In this document: piece after piece, positions 50,436 to 63,488 of the stretch | Layout: each line of letters starts with the position of its first letter | Numbering within the stretch: the stretch's first letter is position 1 | DNA from: Begonia masoniana | Lineage: Eukaryota > Streptophyta > Magnoliopsida > Cucurbitales > Begoniaceae | Reading direction: 5' to 3' | DNA length: 64,000 nucleotides | NCBI GenBank assembly: GCA_022432975.1 | Contig: CM039509.1 | Location: 43,310,209-43,374,208, forward strand | The notes under the pieces: generated by a model | Databases searched by the model: none | Told to the model about the DNA's origin: nothing | Seen by the model: the letters and a program-made list of their open reading frames with translations, nothing else | Position numbers and translations under genes: made by a program

Positions 50436-51470
50436 CCTCCCTTACCAAATCTCACAACTCCTTTGAATGGTGATATCTTAAGAAAAACTTCATTACCTAC
50501 TTCAAACTCTAATTCTCTGCGTCTTCTGTCGGCAAAGCTTTTCTGTCGGATTTGAGCTGTTAAGATCCTCTAGCGGATGAGGGCAACCTTCTCAACAGTT
50601 TGTTGCACAATATCAGGACCAAGCAACTGTGCTTCACCAACTTCATCCCAGTACAAAGGTGATCTGCATTTTCGTCCATAGAATGCTTCATAAGGTGCCA
50701 TCCCTATTGTTGCCTGAAAACTGTTATTATAAGAAAACTCTACCAATGATAAATATCAACTTCAAGATCTTTGAAAATCTAATATGCATGCCCAGAGCAT
50801 ATCTTCTAAGGTCTGAATAGTTCTCTCGGATTGTCCGTCTGTTTGAGGGTGAAAAGCTGTGCTAAAACTAAGCTGTGTTCCCATAGCCTTGTGCAAACTC
50901 TTCCAAAACTTAGAGGTGAATCGAGAATCTCGGTCTGAAACTATGGTACCAAGAACTCCATGTAACCTAACAATCTCTTGCACATACAATTCAACAAGCT
51001 GATCCATCGAGTATGTCATCCTCATGGGCAGAAAGTGGGCAGATTTGGTTAATCGATCTACTATTACCCAGATTGCATCATATCCTTTTGCTGTTGTAGG
51101 CAATCCCACCACGAAGTCCATTGTTATTGGTTCCCATTTCCATTCGAGAACTGGTAGGGGTTGTAATGTTCCTACAGGTCTCTGATGTTCAGCTTTAATC
51201 TGCTGACAACACAAACATGATCCTACATACTCTGCCACACACCTTTTCATACTTGGCCACCAATAATGCTATTTGAGGTCCTTGTACATCTTCGTACTTC
51301 CAGGGTGGACAGAAAATGTAGAAGAATGTGCTTCGGAAAGAATCTCATCTCGAAGTTCTTTAAAGGCAGGAACAAACCATCTATTTCTAAACTTAAGGAT
51401 TCCATCAGCAGAATAGTTAAAATCTGATTTGTCCGTAGAATCTATGCTTAACTTGTACTTGTTAGACTCT
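50436..51470 (-). pseudogene. Gypsy integrase (chromovirus-like), degraded
   Basis: Minus strand. Zinc-binding end ...WWPSMKRCVAEYVGSCLCCQQIK (about 51275-51190), catalytic core with Asp in ITMDFVVGLP, Asp in TIVSDRDSRFTS and Glu in HPQTDGQSERTIQ, open from 51250 to 50762. The downstream part (50760-50436) is frameshifted but still reads EVGNEVFL...PFKG...FGKGG-like words of the C-terminal domain, interrupted by solo LTR-4 and continued at 46050. No chromodomain is visible because the sequence ends in the T tract and gap. Confidence 0.9.
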
Positions 51471-51473
51471 ACA

Positions 51474-52900
51474 TCATTTGTCTGAGCTTCCTTTATTCTT
51501 TTCTAGAATGGTGGGTCTCAAGGATATGGCAGTAAGCATGGCTGACACACTGTGTACTGCTTCTAGATTAAACCTTTGGAATTCTGACTCTAAGGCTAAT
51601 GGCATATCGAAAATCATAGTTGGGGTTGATGTTGTCACTCTACTCAAAGCATCGGCCACTACATTAGCTTTGCCTGGGATAGTATTTGATCTCAAAATCG
51701 TAATCCTTGACAATCTCCAACCACCGACGTTGCCTTATATTTAATTCCTTCTGTGTGAAGATATATTTCAGACTTTTATGGTCCGAGAATATTTCACAAG
51801 TTTGTCCATACAGGTAATGCCTCCAAATTTAAGTGCAAATATTACTGCAGCTAATTCCAAGTCATGTGTAAGGTAATTCTTCTCATGTGTTTTCAACTGT
51901 CTAGAAGCGTAGGCTATTTCTTTTCCCTCTTGCATCAAGACACAACCAAGTCCAATCTTGGATGCATCACAGTAAATGCTAAATTTACCATTCTCGACAG
52001 GGAGGGTTAATATTGGGGCATTGGTCAGTTTCTTTTTCAAGGTTCTGGAAACTGGATTCACACTCCTCTGTCCAAACATACTTGATATCTTTCCTCGTTA
52101 ACCGAGTGAGGGGTGTTGCAATCTTTGAAAATCCTTCAATAAATTTTCTGTAATATCCTGCTAATCTAAGAAAACTCCGAATATCTGCAGCACTCCCCGG
52201 TCGGGGCCATTCCTTGACTGCTTGCAACCTTGGCTGGATCGACAGATATTCCATCTCCAGAGATCACGTGACCAAGAAAGTGAACTCTGTCCAACCAAAA
52301 CTCACACTTGGAAAACTTGGCATAAAGTTGGTGCTGCCTAAGTACTCCTAACACCAAACTCAAATGCCTTGCTTGCTTCATCCTTAGTACTAGAATAGAT
52401 TAGAATGTCATCTATAAACACAATGACAAACTTGTCCAAATACTCATGAAACACTTATTCATAAGATCCATGAAGGCTGCCGGTGCATTAGTCAATCCAA
52501 AGGACATAACCAAAAACTTATAATGTCTATACCTTGTGCGAAAGGAAGTCTTTGGGATATCTTCAGATTTAACCTTCAACTGGTAATAACCGGACCTAAG
52601 GTCAATCTTAGAGAAAACTCTTGCACCATTAAGTTGGTCGAATAAATCGTCAATCCTTGGCAATGGATACTTGTTTTTGACAGTTAGCTTATTTAGTTCC
52701 CGATAATCAATGCACATCCGCATCGATCTATCCTTCTTTTTGACAAAAAGGACTAGGTGCACCCCACAGTGAAAAGCTAGGGCGTATGAACCCTTTCTCT
52801 AACAGATCCTCCAACTGCCTCTTTAATTCTTTAAGTCTGTTGGCGCTAGCCTATATGGATTCTTAGACACAGGCTCGGCGCTGGGGTAAACATCTACAAC
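51474..52900 (-). pseudogene. Gypsy reverse transcriptase and RNase H, frameshifted
   Basis: Minus strand, at least five frame pieces. RT: DDLPGLPPDREIEFVVDVYP (about 52930), [53 protein letters not shown] (52762-52412), catalytic FIDDILIY (about 52415-52390), [16 protein letters not shown]. Thumb/connection: [27 protein letters not shown]. RNase [47 protein letters not shown], then [13 protein letters not shown] (51670). Family order PR-RT-RH-INT confirms Ty3/gypsy. Confidence 0.92.
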
Positions 52901-52937
52901 AAATTCAATTTCTCTATCTGGCGGTAAGCCAGGAAGG

Positions 52938-53504
52938 TCATCCAAAAATACTTCTGGAAAGTCTTAGGACGACTAAGACATTTTGAGGATTTGTTTTTTC
53001 TACAAGTTGTGTGTCTAAAACGCTAGCTAAGAAGCACAAATACTCTCCACATGGGGAAGGTCTAGTGTTAATAGAAGTCATCACAGACATTTTCTTATTC
53101 TTCTTCGAAGCTTGAAAGGTATGTTTCAAACTACCAAAGGGTTGGAAGCTAACTATCCCAGTCCTACAATCAATTGTGGCGTGGTGCTTAAACAACCAGT
53201 CCATTCCTAGGATTACATTAAATCCCATTATATCCATAATAATGAAATCAGTAGGTAGATTCTTGTTTCCCACTATCACCACACTATTAAGTATCACTCG
53301 ACTAGAGTGCATGCATTCACCAGAGGGTAACGTGACATTAAACATATGTTCAGATGGCGTAGGTTGTACATCTAGCTTAACAGCAAATGTAGATGCTATA
53401 AATGAATGTGTTGCACCATAATCTATTAAAGTAAAAGCAGGTATATAGTTGATCAATATAGTACCTGATACAACAGCGGGCTGTTCCTCACCCGACTCCA
53501 TCAT
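52938..53504 (-). pseudogene. Gypsy protease (retropepsin) with altered active site
   Basis: 188-residue frame, minus strand. FTLIDYGATHSFIAS is the retropepsin active site, where the conserved Asp-Ser/Thr-Gly reads Asp-Tyr-Gly. FNVILGMDWLFKHHATIDCRTGIVSF is the family's second hallmark. It is followed by PR-RT linker sequence with a frameshift near 52950. The Ser to Tyr change would be expected to damage catalysis. Confidence 0.88.
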
Positions 53505-53519
53505 GGAGAATATCCTTGG

Positions 53520-54564
53520 TTAAATCATAGCAGGGCCGCTCTTAGAAGCTGGGCAGTTTCTGCTAATATGGCCGACCTTGTTACAATTATAGCATCTGGT
53601 GACCCTAGGCCTCGGGCATTCTTTGATCGTGTGTCCAACCTCCTCACAGTTGAAACACTTCCCAAAGCCCAATCTGCACTCGCCTGGGTGGTTCTTCAAA
53701 CACTTAGGACACTGAGAAAAGTTCCTGACATTCTCTATCTTCCCTCCTGTTCCTTGGCTATTCTGGCCTTCACTAGGCCTCTTCATTCCTCTTTGTTGGT
53801 GTGGCTGGACAAACTTTTGTGGGACCTCCTTTGGTCCAGCACACTTCCTTTCAGCTTCTTCCACTTCCAGAGCAGTGGACACAGCTTCGCTGAATGACAA
53901 GCCTTTAATACCACAAAATTTAACTCCTCGGTAAATTTTCGGCTTCAGCCCATGCACAAACTTGAACACCTTATCCTCGTCCCTGTGAGCAAAATGTCCA
54001 GCAAACCTAGTACAGGGACTCAAACTGCCTACTGTACTCGGCCACAGACCCTGTCTGCTTCAAGTTCAGAAATTCCAACTTCTTTGCAGTTTGGACAGTA
54101 CTGTTGAAATACTTCTCGTAGAAAATGTCCTTGAATTGTGACCAAGGCATCGCCAAAACATCAGTGGTGGTCTCTATTGTTTCCCACCATAGTTGAGCAT
54201 CACCAGCCAAATGAAACGTTGCCAACGTGACCTTGTCTCCTTCTCCAATGTTGGCACACCTAAACATACTATCAATCTTTTTAAGCCACCCTTCAGCAAT
54301 AACCGGATCAGATGACTGTCCATCAAACGTAGGTGGTTGTAGCCTTCTGAATCTATCTCCAGAATGTTCATTGCTAGAACTCGAGTTGGCACTTCCTTGT
54401 ACCTCTCGGTTCAACAGCACTCCTAACTGATCAGACTGCTGACGCACTAGGTCTGTTTGCTGACGCACCAAATCTGTCAGCTGCCTAATCACGCTAGGAT
54501 CTTCTTCAGTTCTCAAGTTGGGCATCTCTCTTGGTACTCTTGGTCTTCCTAGTCGTCTAGCCAT
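53520..54564 (-). pseudogene. Gypsy Gag, one frameshift
   Basis: Two overlapping minus frames. 54564-54007: MARRLGRPRVPREMPN..., a VRQQTDLVRQQSDQL coiled stretch, then the capsid/retrotrans_gag core (FDGQSSDPVIAEGWLKKIDSMFRC..., LAGDAQLWWETIE, FKDIFYEKYF, FLNLKQTGSVAEYSRQFE). 54023-53520: FAGHFAHRDEDKVFKFVHGLKPKI and three zinc knuckles (CPKCLKNHPGEC, CFNCEEVGHTIKEC, CYNCNKVGHISRNC). The frame change lies near 54010-54023. Start codon chosen because it lies about 140 bp inside the PBS with nothing longer upstream. Confidence 0.92.
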
Positions 54565-54702
54565 TTTCTATACTCCTGTTCAAGATTAACTACTCTCATA
54601 AACATCTAATAACTAAGGTTAACATAAACACTTACAGTTGTTGGAGTACTCCCATGCGACAATCGGCACTGATGAATAATCTTTTGAACGGTTTAACTGA
54701 AT

Positions 54703-54715
54703 GTCTCTGATACCA
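54703..54715 (-). other. Primer binding site of the minus-strand gypsy element
   Basis: Minus strand TGGTATCAGAGAC, 3 bp from the LTR end (…GGGCGCTACA). Matches initiator tRNA-Met apart from the last positions. Confidence 0.88.
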
Positions 54716-55064
54716 CACTGTAGCGCCCCGAAGTTATCTGAACCCGGTTCGGTACGCAAGAAACTGAACCGAACTATGACTTTTTAGGAAATTTTAAAAT
54801 TTCATTCAATGATCAGGAATTGACTCTTAAAACGTTAAAACTTGCAGCGGAAAAGTCATCGTAAAAACAATATCTATTAAATAGTTAAAATATTCAAGGC
54901 AGTTGGTTGAAAGAAAAAAAGAAAACAAAACACGTCGACCGATCACTAAACGACAAAAGTCTTTTACTCTTAAACAAAACAGAACACATTGACCGGTCAC
55001 TAAACGACAAATTTCTTTCTACATCATCCGATTACCAAAACGACAAAGCTACTAAAGACTTATA

Positions 55065-55335
55065 CCGAAGACATCTACCGATGGCTTCTACTGAAGACAT
55101 CTTCCGATGGCTTTTTCTGAAGACATCTTCCGATTACAAAACGACAAATTCTAATACTCACATCCACCGATGGACTAAATCCACCGATAGACAAAACTCT
55201 CGACTTCTGCCGATAGACATCATCTACCGATAGATAAAAAATACTCGACATCTGCCGATAGACATCATCTACCGATAGATCAAAAAAATACTCGACATCT
55301 ACCGATAGACATCATCTACCGATAGATCAAAAATA
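55065..55335. repeat. CCGATGG/CCGATAG repeat cluster in LTR-5
   Basis: First ACATCT(A/T)CCGATGGCTT units near 55070-55135 about 28 bp apart, then four alternating CATCTGCCGATAGA / CATCTACCGATAGA units at 55205-55330. Same core word as the copia array and the fragment at 44388. Confidence 0.85.
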
Positions 55336-55849
55336 CTCAACGAAAACAACATAGCAATAATTTCACTATAAACAAAGAAAACTCTGACTACCAAAAAAAA
55401 CTTAAGCATTTTACTAAAACCGTTCAAAACTACTTAAATCCATGTACTACTCTAAAATTTGGTAAAAACCACTATTAAAACTAACAGAGTATCATTATCA
55501 GAAAGAGTCTCAAATTATATTCAAAACATCAAAACTACTACTGTCACTAAAACTCTCAACATATTTAAATTGAATCATGGTTCACTAAACCTTCTCATCT
55601 ACTGACACAAGTTAAACCGCCCCATCAGTTTGCCAAGTCGAGGCATGAATGTGCTCCCCAACCAGCCTATTCCTCAGCATACTCAGAAAACACACCTGCA
55701 GTCACTTCTTCACCTACATCACAAAACTCATCTATTAGCCTAATGCTAAGTAAGTAAAGCAATAATGAAATGGAATGCTGAAACATAAATTCCTAAACAT
55801 GCAGTTTCTACTTTCTCATCTCAGTTGCATATGCATTCGTTTCTGATCT

Positions 55850-56045
55850 GATCCCCCTGTGAAATTGGGAGTTGGATCACTTCTCCCAAAGTCATACATC
55901 CTTTCTCTCGATTAAGGGGCTGATTAGTTCCCTTAACAAACTATTCAGATCCCCCTGTGAAATTGAGATTTAGATCACTTCTCCCAAAGTCATACATCCT
56001 CATCTCTTGATTAAGGGGCAGATTAGTTCCCTTAACAACTGTTAC
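55850..56045 (-). repeat. Two-unit 98-bp repeat in LTR-5
   Basis: GATCCCCCTGTGAAATTG starts at 55850 and 55948; both units include TCTCCCAAAGTCATACATCC and GATTAAGGGGC. They occupy the position of the minisatellites in the other LTRs. Confidence 0.93.
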
Positions 56046-56731
56046 AGTCTGTTCATGCCTTACCATGCCATTTCATGTAAATTCATTTTCGCATACTTTT
56101 AAAATATGATGCATGACCTAAAACACATTCAAACAAACACAATCCTACTGTTTTGTGATGTAGGCCCGAAAGCACAAGCATACTTTACTTACCTGGTCTC
56201 CTGAAAATCGCTCGGCTGTAAGCTACTTTAAAAGCTCGCTCACCTAAAGTCATAACAGTACATTAATCAAGCCTTCATTAAACTTCACCAAGAATCAATC
56301 AGAAGTTTGAGGAAACCAGTTTGAAACCCTGCTACCCGTGCATTCCTATTTATCACCAAAACCCGAACCTACTCTCAATCACATCATCCTCGAAATTTCT
56401 CACATTGTACTCCCTCAGTTACCTAACTGCTAAAATATAAGAAAACGATGAAAAACTTACCTAGGTTGAAAGAGAATCGAGCAAAAGAATTGCCAAAAAG
56501 GGGTTCTGCTAGAGAGCTGGAGGCCGAAAGAGGAATGATAAACAGAATAGTGGCGGCTACAGTGCATTAAACCCAAACCTTTCTCTTAAATACGTTATCC
56601 ACTATTAAATTTCCAATTACCCTTATGCCCTTGCCTAGTCATCCATTAACCCTACTTTTATTATTGTCATTTAAAGTGTGCCATTAATTTAAAAAGAATT
56701 TAGAACTGGTTCGATAGAACCGGGTGTTACA

Positions 56732-58450
<1,719 letters not shown>

Positions 58451-58564
58451 TTTCCAGATAACAACAATAACCATAATAAACCAATTTATATTCAGTTTAT
58501 ATATTTCGTATTAATCATTATCATCAAAAATATAGTTAGACTTTAAACTTAATTTAAGTCAACA
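58451..58564. repeat. 114-bp inverted repeat, left arm
   Basis: Begins TTTCCAGATAACAACAATAA and is the exact reverse complement of 59111-59224. It abuts the end of LTR-6. Confidence 0.96.
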
Positions 58565-59110
58565 CTTTACAGCCCCTGCCAATTTCGGAGTGGAAATGGG
58601 AACAGATATCAATGGATTTCATTGTAGGGCTGCCCAGGACTACAGGAGGGCACGATGGAATTTAGGTGATAGTAGACCGTTTGACGAAGTTTGCCTATTG
58701 TATACCAGTCAAAATGACATATTATATGGATCAGCTTGCAGAGCTTTATGTGCAGAAGATTGTCAAAGTGCACGGGGTCCGTTTCGATAGTCTCAGATAG
58801 GGATTCGAGGTTCACCTCTAAATTTTGGAAAAGTCTGCACAAAGCTATGGGAACTCAGCTAATTTCAGCACAACATTTCATCCTCAGACCAATGGTCAGA
58901 CAGAGAGAACAAATCAAATTTTGGAGGATATGTTTAGAGCATGTGTGTTGGAATTCCAAGGCTCATGGAGTAAATATTTACTGTTGATTGAGTTCTCAGT
59001 ACAACAATAACTTTCAAGCTAAGATCGGTATGGCACCGTATGAAGCGCTATATGGCCAGAAATGTAGATCTCCGCTGTTTTGGGACGAAGTTGGCGAAGC
59101 TAGTATAATT
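58565..59110 (+). pseudogene. Captured gypsy integrase core fragment between inverted repeats
   Basis: Plus strand, frames broken. Reads [58 protein letters not shown], then SIVSDRDSRFTSKFWKSLHKAMGT, FHPQTNGQTERTNQILEDMFRACVLEFQGSW and GMAPYEALYGQKCRSPLFWDEVGEA. The two Asp and the Glu of the DDE triad can be found, but frameshifts and the missing ends rule out function. Orientation is opposite to the nearby element at 46011-56731 and the sequence differs from its integrase, so it comes from another copy. Confidence 0.9.
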
Positions 59111-59224
59111 TGTTGACTTAAATTAAGTTTAAAGTCTAACTATATTTTTGATGATAATGATTAATACGAAATATATAAACTGAATATAAATTGGTTTATT
59201 ATGGTTATTGTTGTTATCTGGAAA
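59111..59224. repeat. 114-bp inverted repeat, right arm
   Basis: Ends ...GTTGTTATCTGGAAA; 114 of 114 bases pair with the left arm at 58451-58564 when compared by eye. It follows the integrase fragment in the orientation expected of a 3' untranslated region. Confidence 0.96.
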
Positions 59225-59284
59225 TACCCTTTAAAAATGAGTATTATGTTTCTGACAATTTTAGTTAAGTGTTAGTAGTCTGAA

Positions 59285-59515
59285 GTCCTGAGAGATAGAT
59301 GCAGTTGTCCAAACCTCAAAGACAGACGCAGTTGTCCAAACCTCAAAGACAGACGCAGTCGTTCAAACTCCAAAGATAGACGCAGTCGTCCAAAGTCAAG
59401 ATAACACAGTCGTCCAAAGTTACAAGTAGACGCAGTCATCCAAACTTCAAAGGACAGACGTAGTCGTCCAAAATTACAAGTAGACGCAGTCGTCCAAAGT
59501 ACTCGTTCAAACTGT
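59285..59515 (+). repeat. Short tandem repeats GACGCAGTCGTCCAAA in the copia LTR
   Basis: About eight irregular units of 25-33 bp built on AGACGCAGTCGTCCAAA. Equivalent in place to the 26-bp array of the first copia LTR but different in sequence. Confidence 0.85.
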
Positions 59516-59992
59516 ACAAGCACGTGGTCAACAACAGATCAATTAATTCATGTGAAGCATTAACTCGACAGACACTCGTCCAAATTCACTCGTCCAAAGG
59601 GAGAACGTCCAAAGTCTTAACTGCGCCAAATTAAAGACTACGAGGATAGCGACTCCAGCTTTCAACGTCTATTTCTCTGCGTACGGATGCTCTCCAACAG
59701 TCATATTTTAAATGAGATGCAGATTACGGACCAGAGTATAAAATGAAGAATAAAGCTCGGGAGAACAACTTTTGCCAATTTTTTACATTTATCGCTTAAC
59801 TCTCACTAGCAAAAGTACTGTAATACTCTGCGATTTTCTACATCTCTCTGATTCAAAACTTGAGATTTTACTTTAGAGAGAGTGTAGCCTTGTGTTAAAA
59901 TTTTCATTCTAAAAAAGTGTAAAGGCAGTGGATTGACGCCTGGAAAGTTCAATCCAGAAGTGTAAAGGCTGTAGATCGACGCCCGTGAAGTT

Positions 59993-60903
59993 TGTGATGA
60001 CCCGAATGGACACGTATGAGGAGGAACCACCCAGTGCTCCACGAATCCCGAGTGGGACTTGGGTCGGAGGGTGACGTGCTGGGTTAAAACTCCGCGGATC
60101 CCAGGTTGGACTAGGGCCGGAGGGTTCGGTCGTAGAAAGGGGGGTTGTCACAATCTCACATCGCTTGGGGAAGTATGTGGAAATGAATCATATGTAAAAA
60201 GACCCTCCCAAAATAGCAAGACGCGTTTTGGAGCACAATTGGCAACGGATCCCATAAGAACTCCGAAGTTAAAAGTGCTTCGACGAGAGCAATTCCAGGT
60301 TGGGTGACCTTCTGGGAAGTTCTCGCCAAACAAAGCCGTGAGGGGAGGATATTGGGTTACGGCCCAATCCCCAGAGTGGACAATATCTTGCTGGGAAATG
60401 GGGTCGTTACAAATGGTATCAGAGCCTGTACCCAACCGGAAATGTGGCCAACGAGGACGTTGGGCCCCCGAGGAGGGGTGATTGTGATGACCCGAATGGA
60501 CACGTATGAGGAGGAACCACCCAGTGCTCCGTGAATCCCGAGTGGGAATTGGGCCGGAGGGTGACGTGCTGGGTTAAAACTCTGCGGATACCGGGTTGGA
60601 CTTGGGCCGGAGGGTTCGGTCGTAGAAAGGGGGGTTGTCACAATCCCACATCGCTTGGGGAAGTATGTGGGAAATGAAACATATGTAAAGAGACCCTCCC
60701 AAAATAGCAAGACGCGTTTTGGAGCACAATTGGCAACTGGATCCCATAAGAACTCCAAAGTTAAAAGTGCTTCGGCGAGAGCAATTCCAGGTTGGGTGAC
60801 CTTCTGGGAAGTTCTAGCCAAACAAAGTCGTGAGGGGAGGATATTGGATTACGGCCCAATCCCCAGAGCGGACAATATCTTGTTGAGAAAAGGGGCCGTT
60901 ACA
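59993..60903 (+). mobile_element. Complete Cassandra TRIM retrotransposon with target duplication AAGTT
   Basis: Two LTRs (59993-60411 and 60483-60903), each TGTGATGACCCGAATGG...CGTTACA, PBS TGGTATCAGAGCC at 60414-60426, 71-bp internal domain and purine tract GAGGAGGGGTGA. Flanked by AAGTT (59988-59992 and 60904-60908); removal restores the copia LTR phrase GACGCCCGTGAAGTTTGATC. Each LTR holds a 5S-rRNA-like segment, the signature of Cassandra. No coding capacity; copied by other elements' proteins. Confidence 0.97.
60230..60327 (+). other. 5S rRNA-like segment in the Cassandra LTR (not a 5S gene)
   Basis: GGATCCCATAAGAACTCCGA, AAGTTAAAAGTGCTTCG (A-box region) and GGTTGGGTGACCTTCTGGGA (C-box region) match plant 5S rRNA with several changes. 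Repeated at about 60720-60815, 62205-62300 and 63685-63780. It probably gives RNA polymerase III promoter elements. It lacks a full 5S 5' end and is LTR sequence. Confidence 0.9.
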
Positions 60904-61185
60904 AAGTTTGATCAAGAATTCTCGTTGAGGAGAAGATAAGGAATCTTCAAGGGAAAAACCTTGAAGCGTGGACGTAGGCAGGTTTTGGCCGAACCACGTA
61001 AAAATATTAGTGTCAATCTCTCTCTTACTCTTACTTTTATTTATTTGATACTGTTTTCTGTTTTAGTACAATATTACCAAAAAGTGAGAAGAAAAGATAA
61101 ACCTAATTTGCATATCTAAAATCGATTAGATAAAGAAATTTCTAATTCACACCCCTCCCCTTTTAGATAATCACGATCCTACAAC

Positions 61186-61197
61186 TGGTATCAAAGC
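61186..61197 (+). other. Primer binding site of the second copia element
   Basis: TGGTATCAAAGC, one mismatch to the initiator tRNA-Met PBS. Repeated at 62666-62677 in the duplicated segment. Confidence 0.85.
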
Positions 61198-61251
61198 GAG
61201 GTTGAATATTGTCATACTTGTGATTTAGAAATATACTGTGATATATCTAAT

Positions 61252-62008
61252 ATGGCATTGAACACTAACACAGCACATATAGAGGGCCAGTCTATTTCTA
61301 GGCCACCATTTTTTGATGGCAGTGACTATGTCTATTAGAAGGCAAGAATAAGAATATTCGTTCAAGCTATGGACTATGAACTGTGGAATATTATAGAGAA
61401 TGGTCCATACATAGCTGTAAGAATTGAAAATGGTGTCAGTACTCCTAAAGCATCACATGAACTAACTGATTTAGAAAAAAAGAATTTGAGCTTACATGCT
61501 AAGGCAATTAATACTCTCTATTGTGCACTGAATAGAGATGAATTCAATAGGGTACAAGGAAATGATAGTGCACAGGAAATATGACACTTATTAGAAGCCA
61601 CACACGAGGGGACTAACCAAGTAAAAGAAAATAAAATGTGCATGTTAGTCCACGAGTATGAGTTATTTTCTATGGAAAAAGAAGAATCTGTTAGTTCAAT
61701 GTTTACTAGATTTACTAACATTACTAACAGTTTAAAAGTGCTTGGTAAGACATATTCCAGTGAAGAACCAGTGAGAAAGATCTTAAGGTGTCTACAAAAA
61801 AGATGGCAACCGAAAGTAACTGCCATTCAAAAAGCAAGAGATCTCAAGACGCTCAAACTTGAAGAACTCATTGGTTCTCTCATGACACATGAGAGAAAAT
61901 GAAAAGTAAGATCTTAAGGACAAGGAGATCTCCAAAACAAAAGGCATTGCTCTCAAAGCTTCCTCGAGCAAGCAGGAAAAGTCCGAGGAGGAAGATGATG
62001 ATGAGGAC
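61252..62008 (+). pseudogene. Copia gag fragment, duplicate A
   Basis: MALNTNTAHIEGQSISRPPFFDG... is homologous to the gag at 820. Stops: TAG 61336-61338 (VY*KAR, Trp in relatives and in duplicate B) and TGA 61582-61584 (QEI*HLL, Trp in the 820 gag). A frameshift after GSLMTHERK (61902) changes the frame. Cut at ...GATGAGGAC 62008 by a Cassandra LTR. Confidence 0.93.
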
Positions 62009-62381
62009 TGTGATGACCCAAATGGTAAGTATGTGTACGAGAATGCACGAACTGGATACCCGAATACAATACTTCGCGCCGGGCGAAACTGGAAGGTGAG
62101 GGTAGTAAAAAGTGGGTCGTCACATTCCCACATCGCTTGGGGAAGTATGTGGGAATGAAACATATGTAAAGAGACCCTCCCAAAATAGCAAGACGCGTTT
62201 TGGAGCACAATTGGCAATGGATCCCATAAGAACTCCAAAGTTAAAAGTGCTTCAGCGAGAGCAATTCCAGGTTGGGTGACCTTCTGGAAAGTTCTCGCCA
62301 AAGAAAGTCGTGAGGGGAGGATATTGGGTACGGCCCAATCCCCAGAGCGGACAATATCTGTTGAGAAAAGGGGCCGTTACA
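62009..62381 (+). mobile_element. Hybrid Cassandra LTR at the duplication junction
   Basis: Left flank is gag (GATGAGGAC), as for the Cassandra at 63489; right flank is copia LTR (AAGTTTGATCAAG), as for the Cassandra at 60903. The 5' half matches the 63489 copy (GACCCAAATG, CACGAACTGGA) and the 3' end matches the 60483 copy (TTGAGAAAAGGGGCCGTTACA minus its last base). This is the product expected from crossing over between the two insertions. Confidence 0.93.
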
Positions 62382-62663
62382 AAGTTTGATCAAGAATTCT
62401 CGTTGAGGAGAAGATAAGAATCTTCAAGGGAAAAACCTTGAAGCGTGGACGTAAGGCCATTTTGTTGGCCGAACCACGTAAAAATATTAGTGTCAATCTC
62501 TCTCTTACTCTTACTTTTATTTATTTGATACTGTTTTCTGTTTTAGTACAATATTACCAAAAAGTGAGAAGAAAAGATAAACCTAATTTGCATATCTAAA
62601 ATCGATTAGATAAAGAAATTTCTAATTCACACCCCTCCCCTTTTAGACAATCACGATCCTACA
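62382..62663 (+). repeat. Duplicated copia LTR end
   Basis: Repeats 60904-61183 with few changes (AAGTTTGATCAAGAATTCTC ... CCTACA). Period of the duplication is 1479-1480 bp. Confidence 0.94.
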
Positions 62664-62731
62664 ACTGGTATCAAAGCGAGGTTGAATATTGTCATACTTG
62701 TGATTTAGAAATATACTGTGATATATCTAAT

Positions 62732-63488
62732 ATGGCATTGAACACTAACACAGCACATATAGAGGGCCAGTCTATTTCTAGGCCACCATTTTTTGATGGC
62801 AATGACTATGTCTATTGGAAGGCAAGAATAAGAATATTCGTTCAAGCTATGGACTATGAACTGTGGAATATTATAGAGAATGGTCCATACATAGCTGTAA
62901 GAATTGAAAATGGTGTCAGTACTCCTAAAGCATCACATGAACTAACTGATTTAGAAAAAAAGAATTTGAGCTTACATGCTAAGGCAAATAATACTCTCTA
63001 TTGTGCACTGAATAGAGATGAATTCAATAGGGTACAAGGAAATGATAGTGCACAGGAAATATGACACTTATTAGAAGCCACACACGAGGGGACTAACCAA
63101 GTAAAAGAAAATAAAATGTGCATGTTAGTCTACGAGTATGAGTTAATTTCTATGGAAAAAGAAGAATCTGTTAGTTCAATGTTTACTAGATTTACTAACA
63201 TTACTAACAGTTTAAAAGTGCTTGGTAAGACATATTCCAGCGAAGAACCAGTGAGAAAGATCTTAAGGTGTCTACAAAAAGGATGGCAACCGAAAGTAAC
63301 TTCCATTCAAGAAGCAAGAGATCTCAAGACGCTCAAACTTGAAGAACTCATTGGTTCTCTCATGACACATGAGAGAAAATGAAAAGTAAGATCTTAAGGA
63401 CAAGGAGATCGCCAAAACAAAAGGCATTGCTCTCAAAGCTTCCTCGAGCAAGCAGGAAAAGTCCGAGGAGGAAGATGATGATGAGGAC
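62732..63488 (+). pseudogene. Copia gag fragment, duplicate B
   Basis: Near-identical to 61252-62008 but keeps TGG at the first stop of duplicate A (VYWKAR). It shares the TGA after QEI (63062-63064) and the frameshift after MTHERK. The shared defects arose before the duplication and the TAG after it. Cut at 63488 by Cassandra. Confidence 0.93.

Larger units (their letters stand above)
54719..56731 (-). mobile_element. 5' LTR (LTR-5) of the minus-strand gypsy element
   Basis: 2013 bp; in element orientation TGTAACACCCGG ... GGGGCGCTACA. Contains a donor-like CAG-GTAAGTAAAG (intron start 56192), TTTCGGGCCTACATCA, a two-unit 98-bp repeat, CTTAGCATTAGGCT and an acceptor-like GTGATGTAG-GTGAAG (exon start 55713), the same order as LTR-2 and LTR-4 although most of the sequence is unrelated. 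The matching 3' LTR is not in the window (gap). Confidence 0.9.
59270..61183 (+). mobile_element. 5' LTR of a second copia element, carrying a Cassandra insertion
   Basis: Right end ...CACGATCCTACA at 61183, with PBS 61186. The middle resembles the first copia LTR (AGGCAGTGGATTGACGCC, GTAGATCGACGCCCG, TTCTCGTTGAGGAGAAG, GGCCGAACCACGTAAA), so it is the same lineage but another subfamily. The start at TGTTAGTAGTCTG is a guess. Without Cassandra it is about 1.0 kb. 59225-59269 is unassigned. Confidence 0.75.

Noticed and set aside
60230..60327. 5S rRNA gene
   Set aside because: Only part of 5S matches, with changes in the A-box region, and it is inside Cassandra LTRs with PBS and target duplication.
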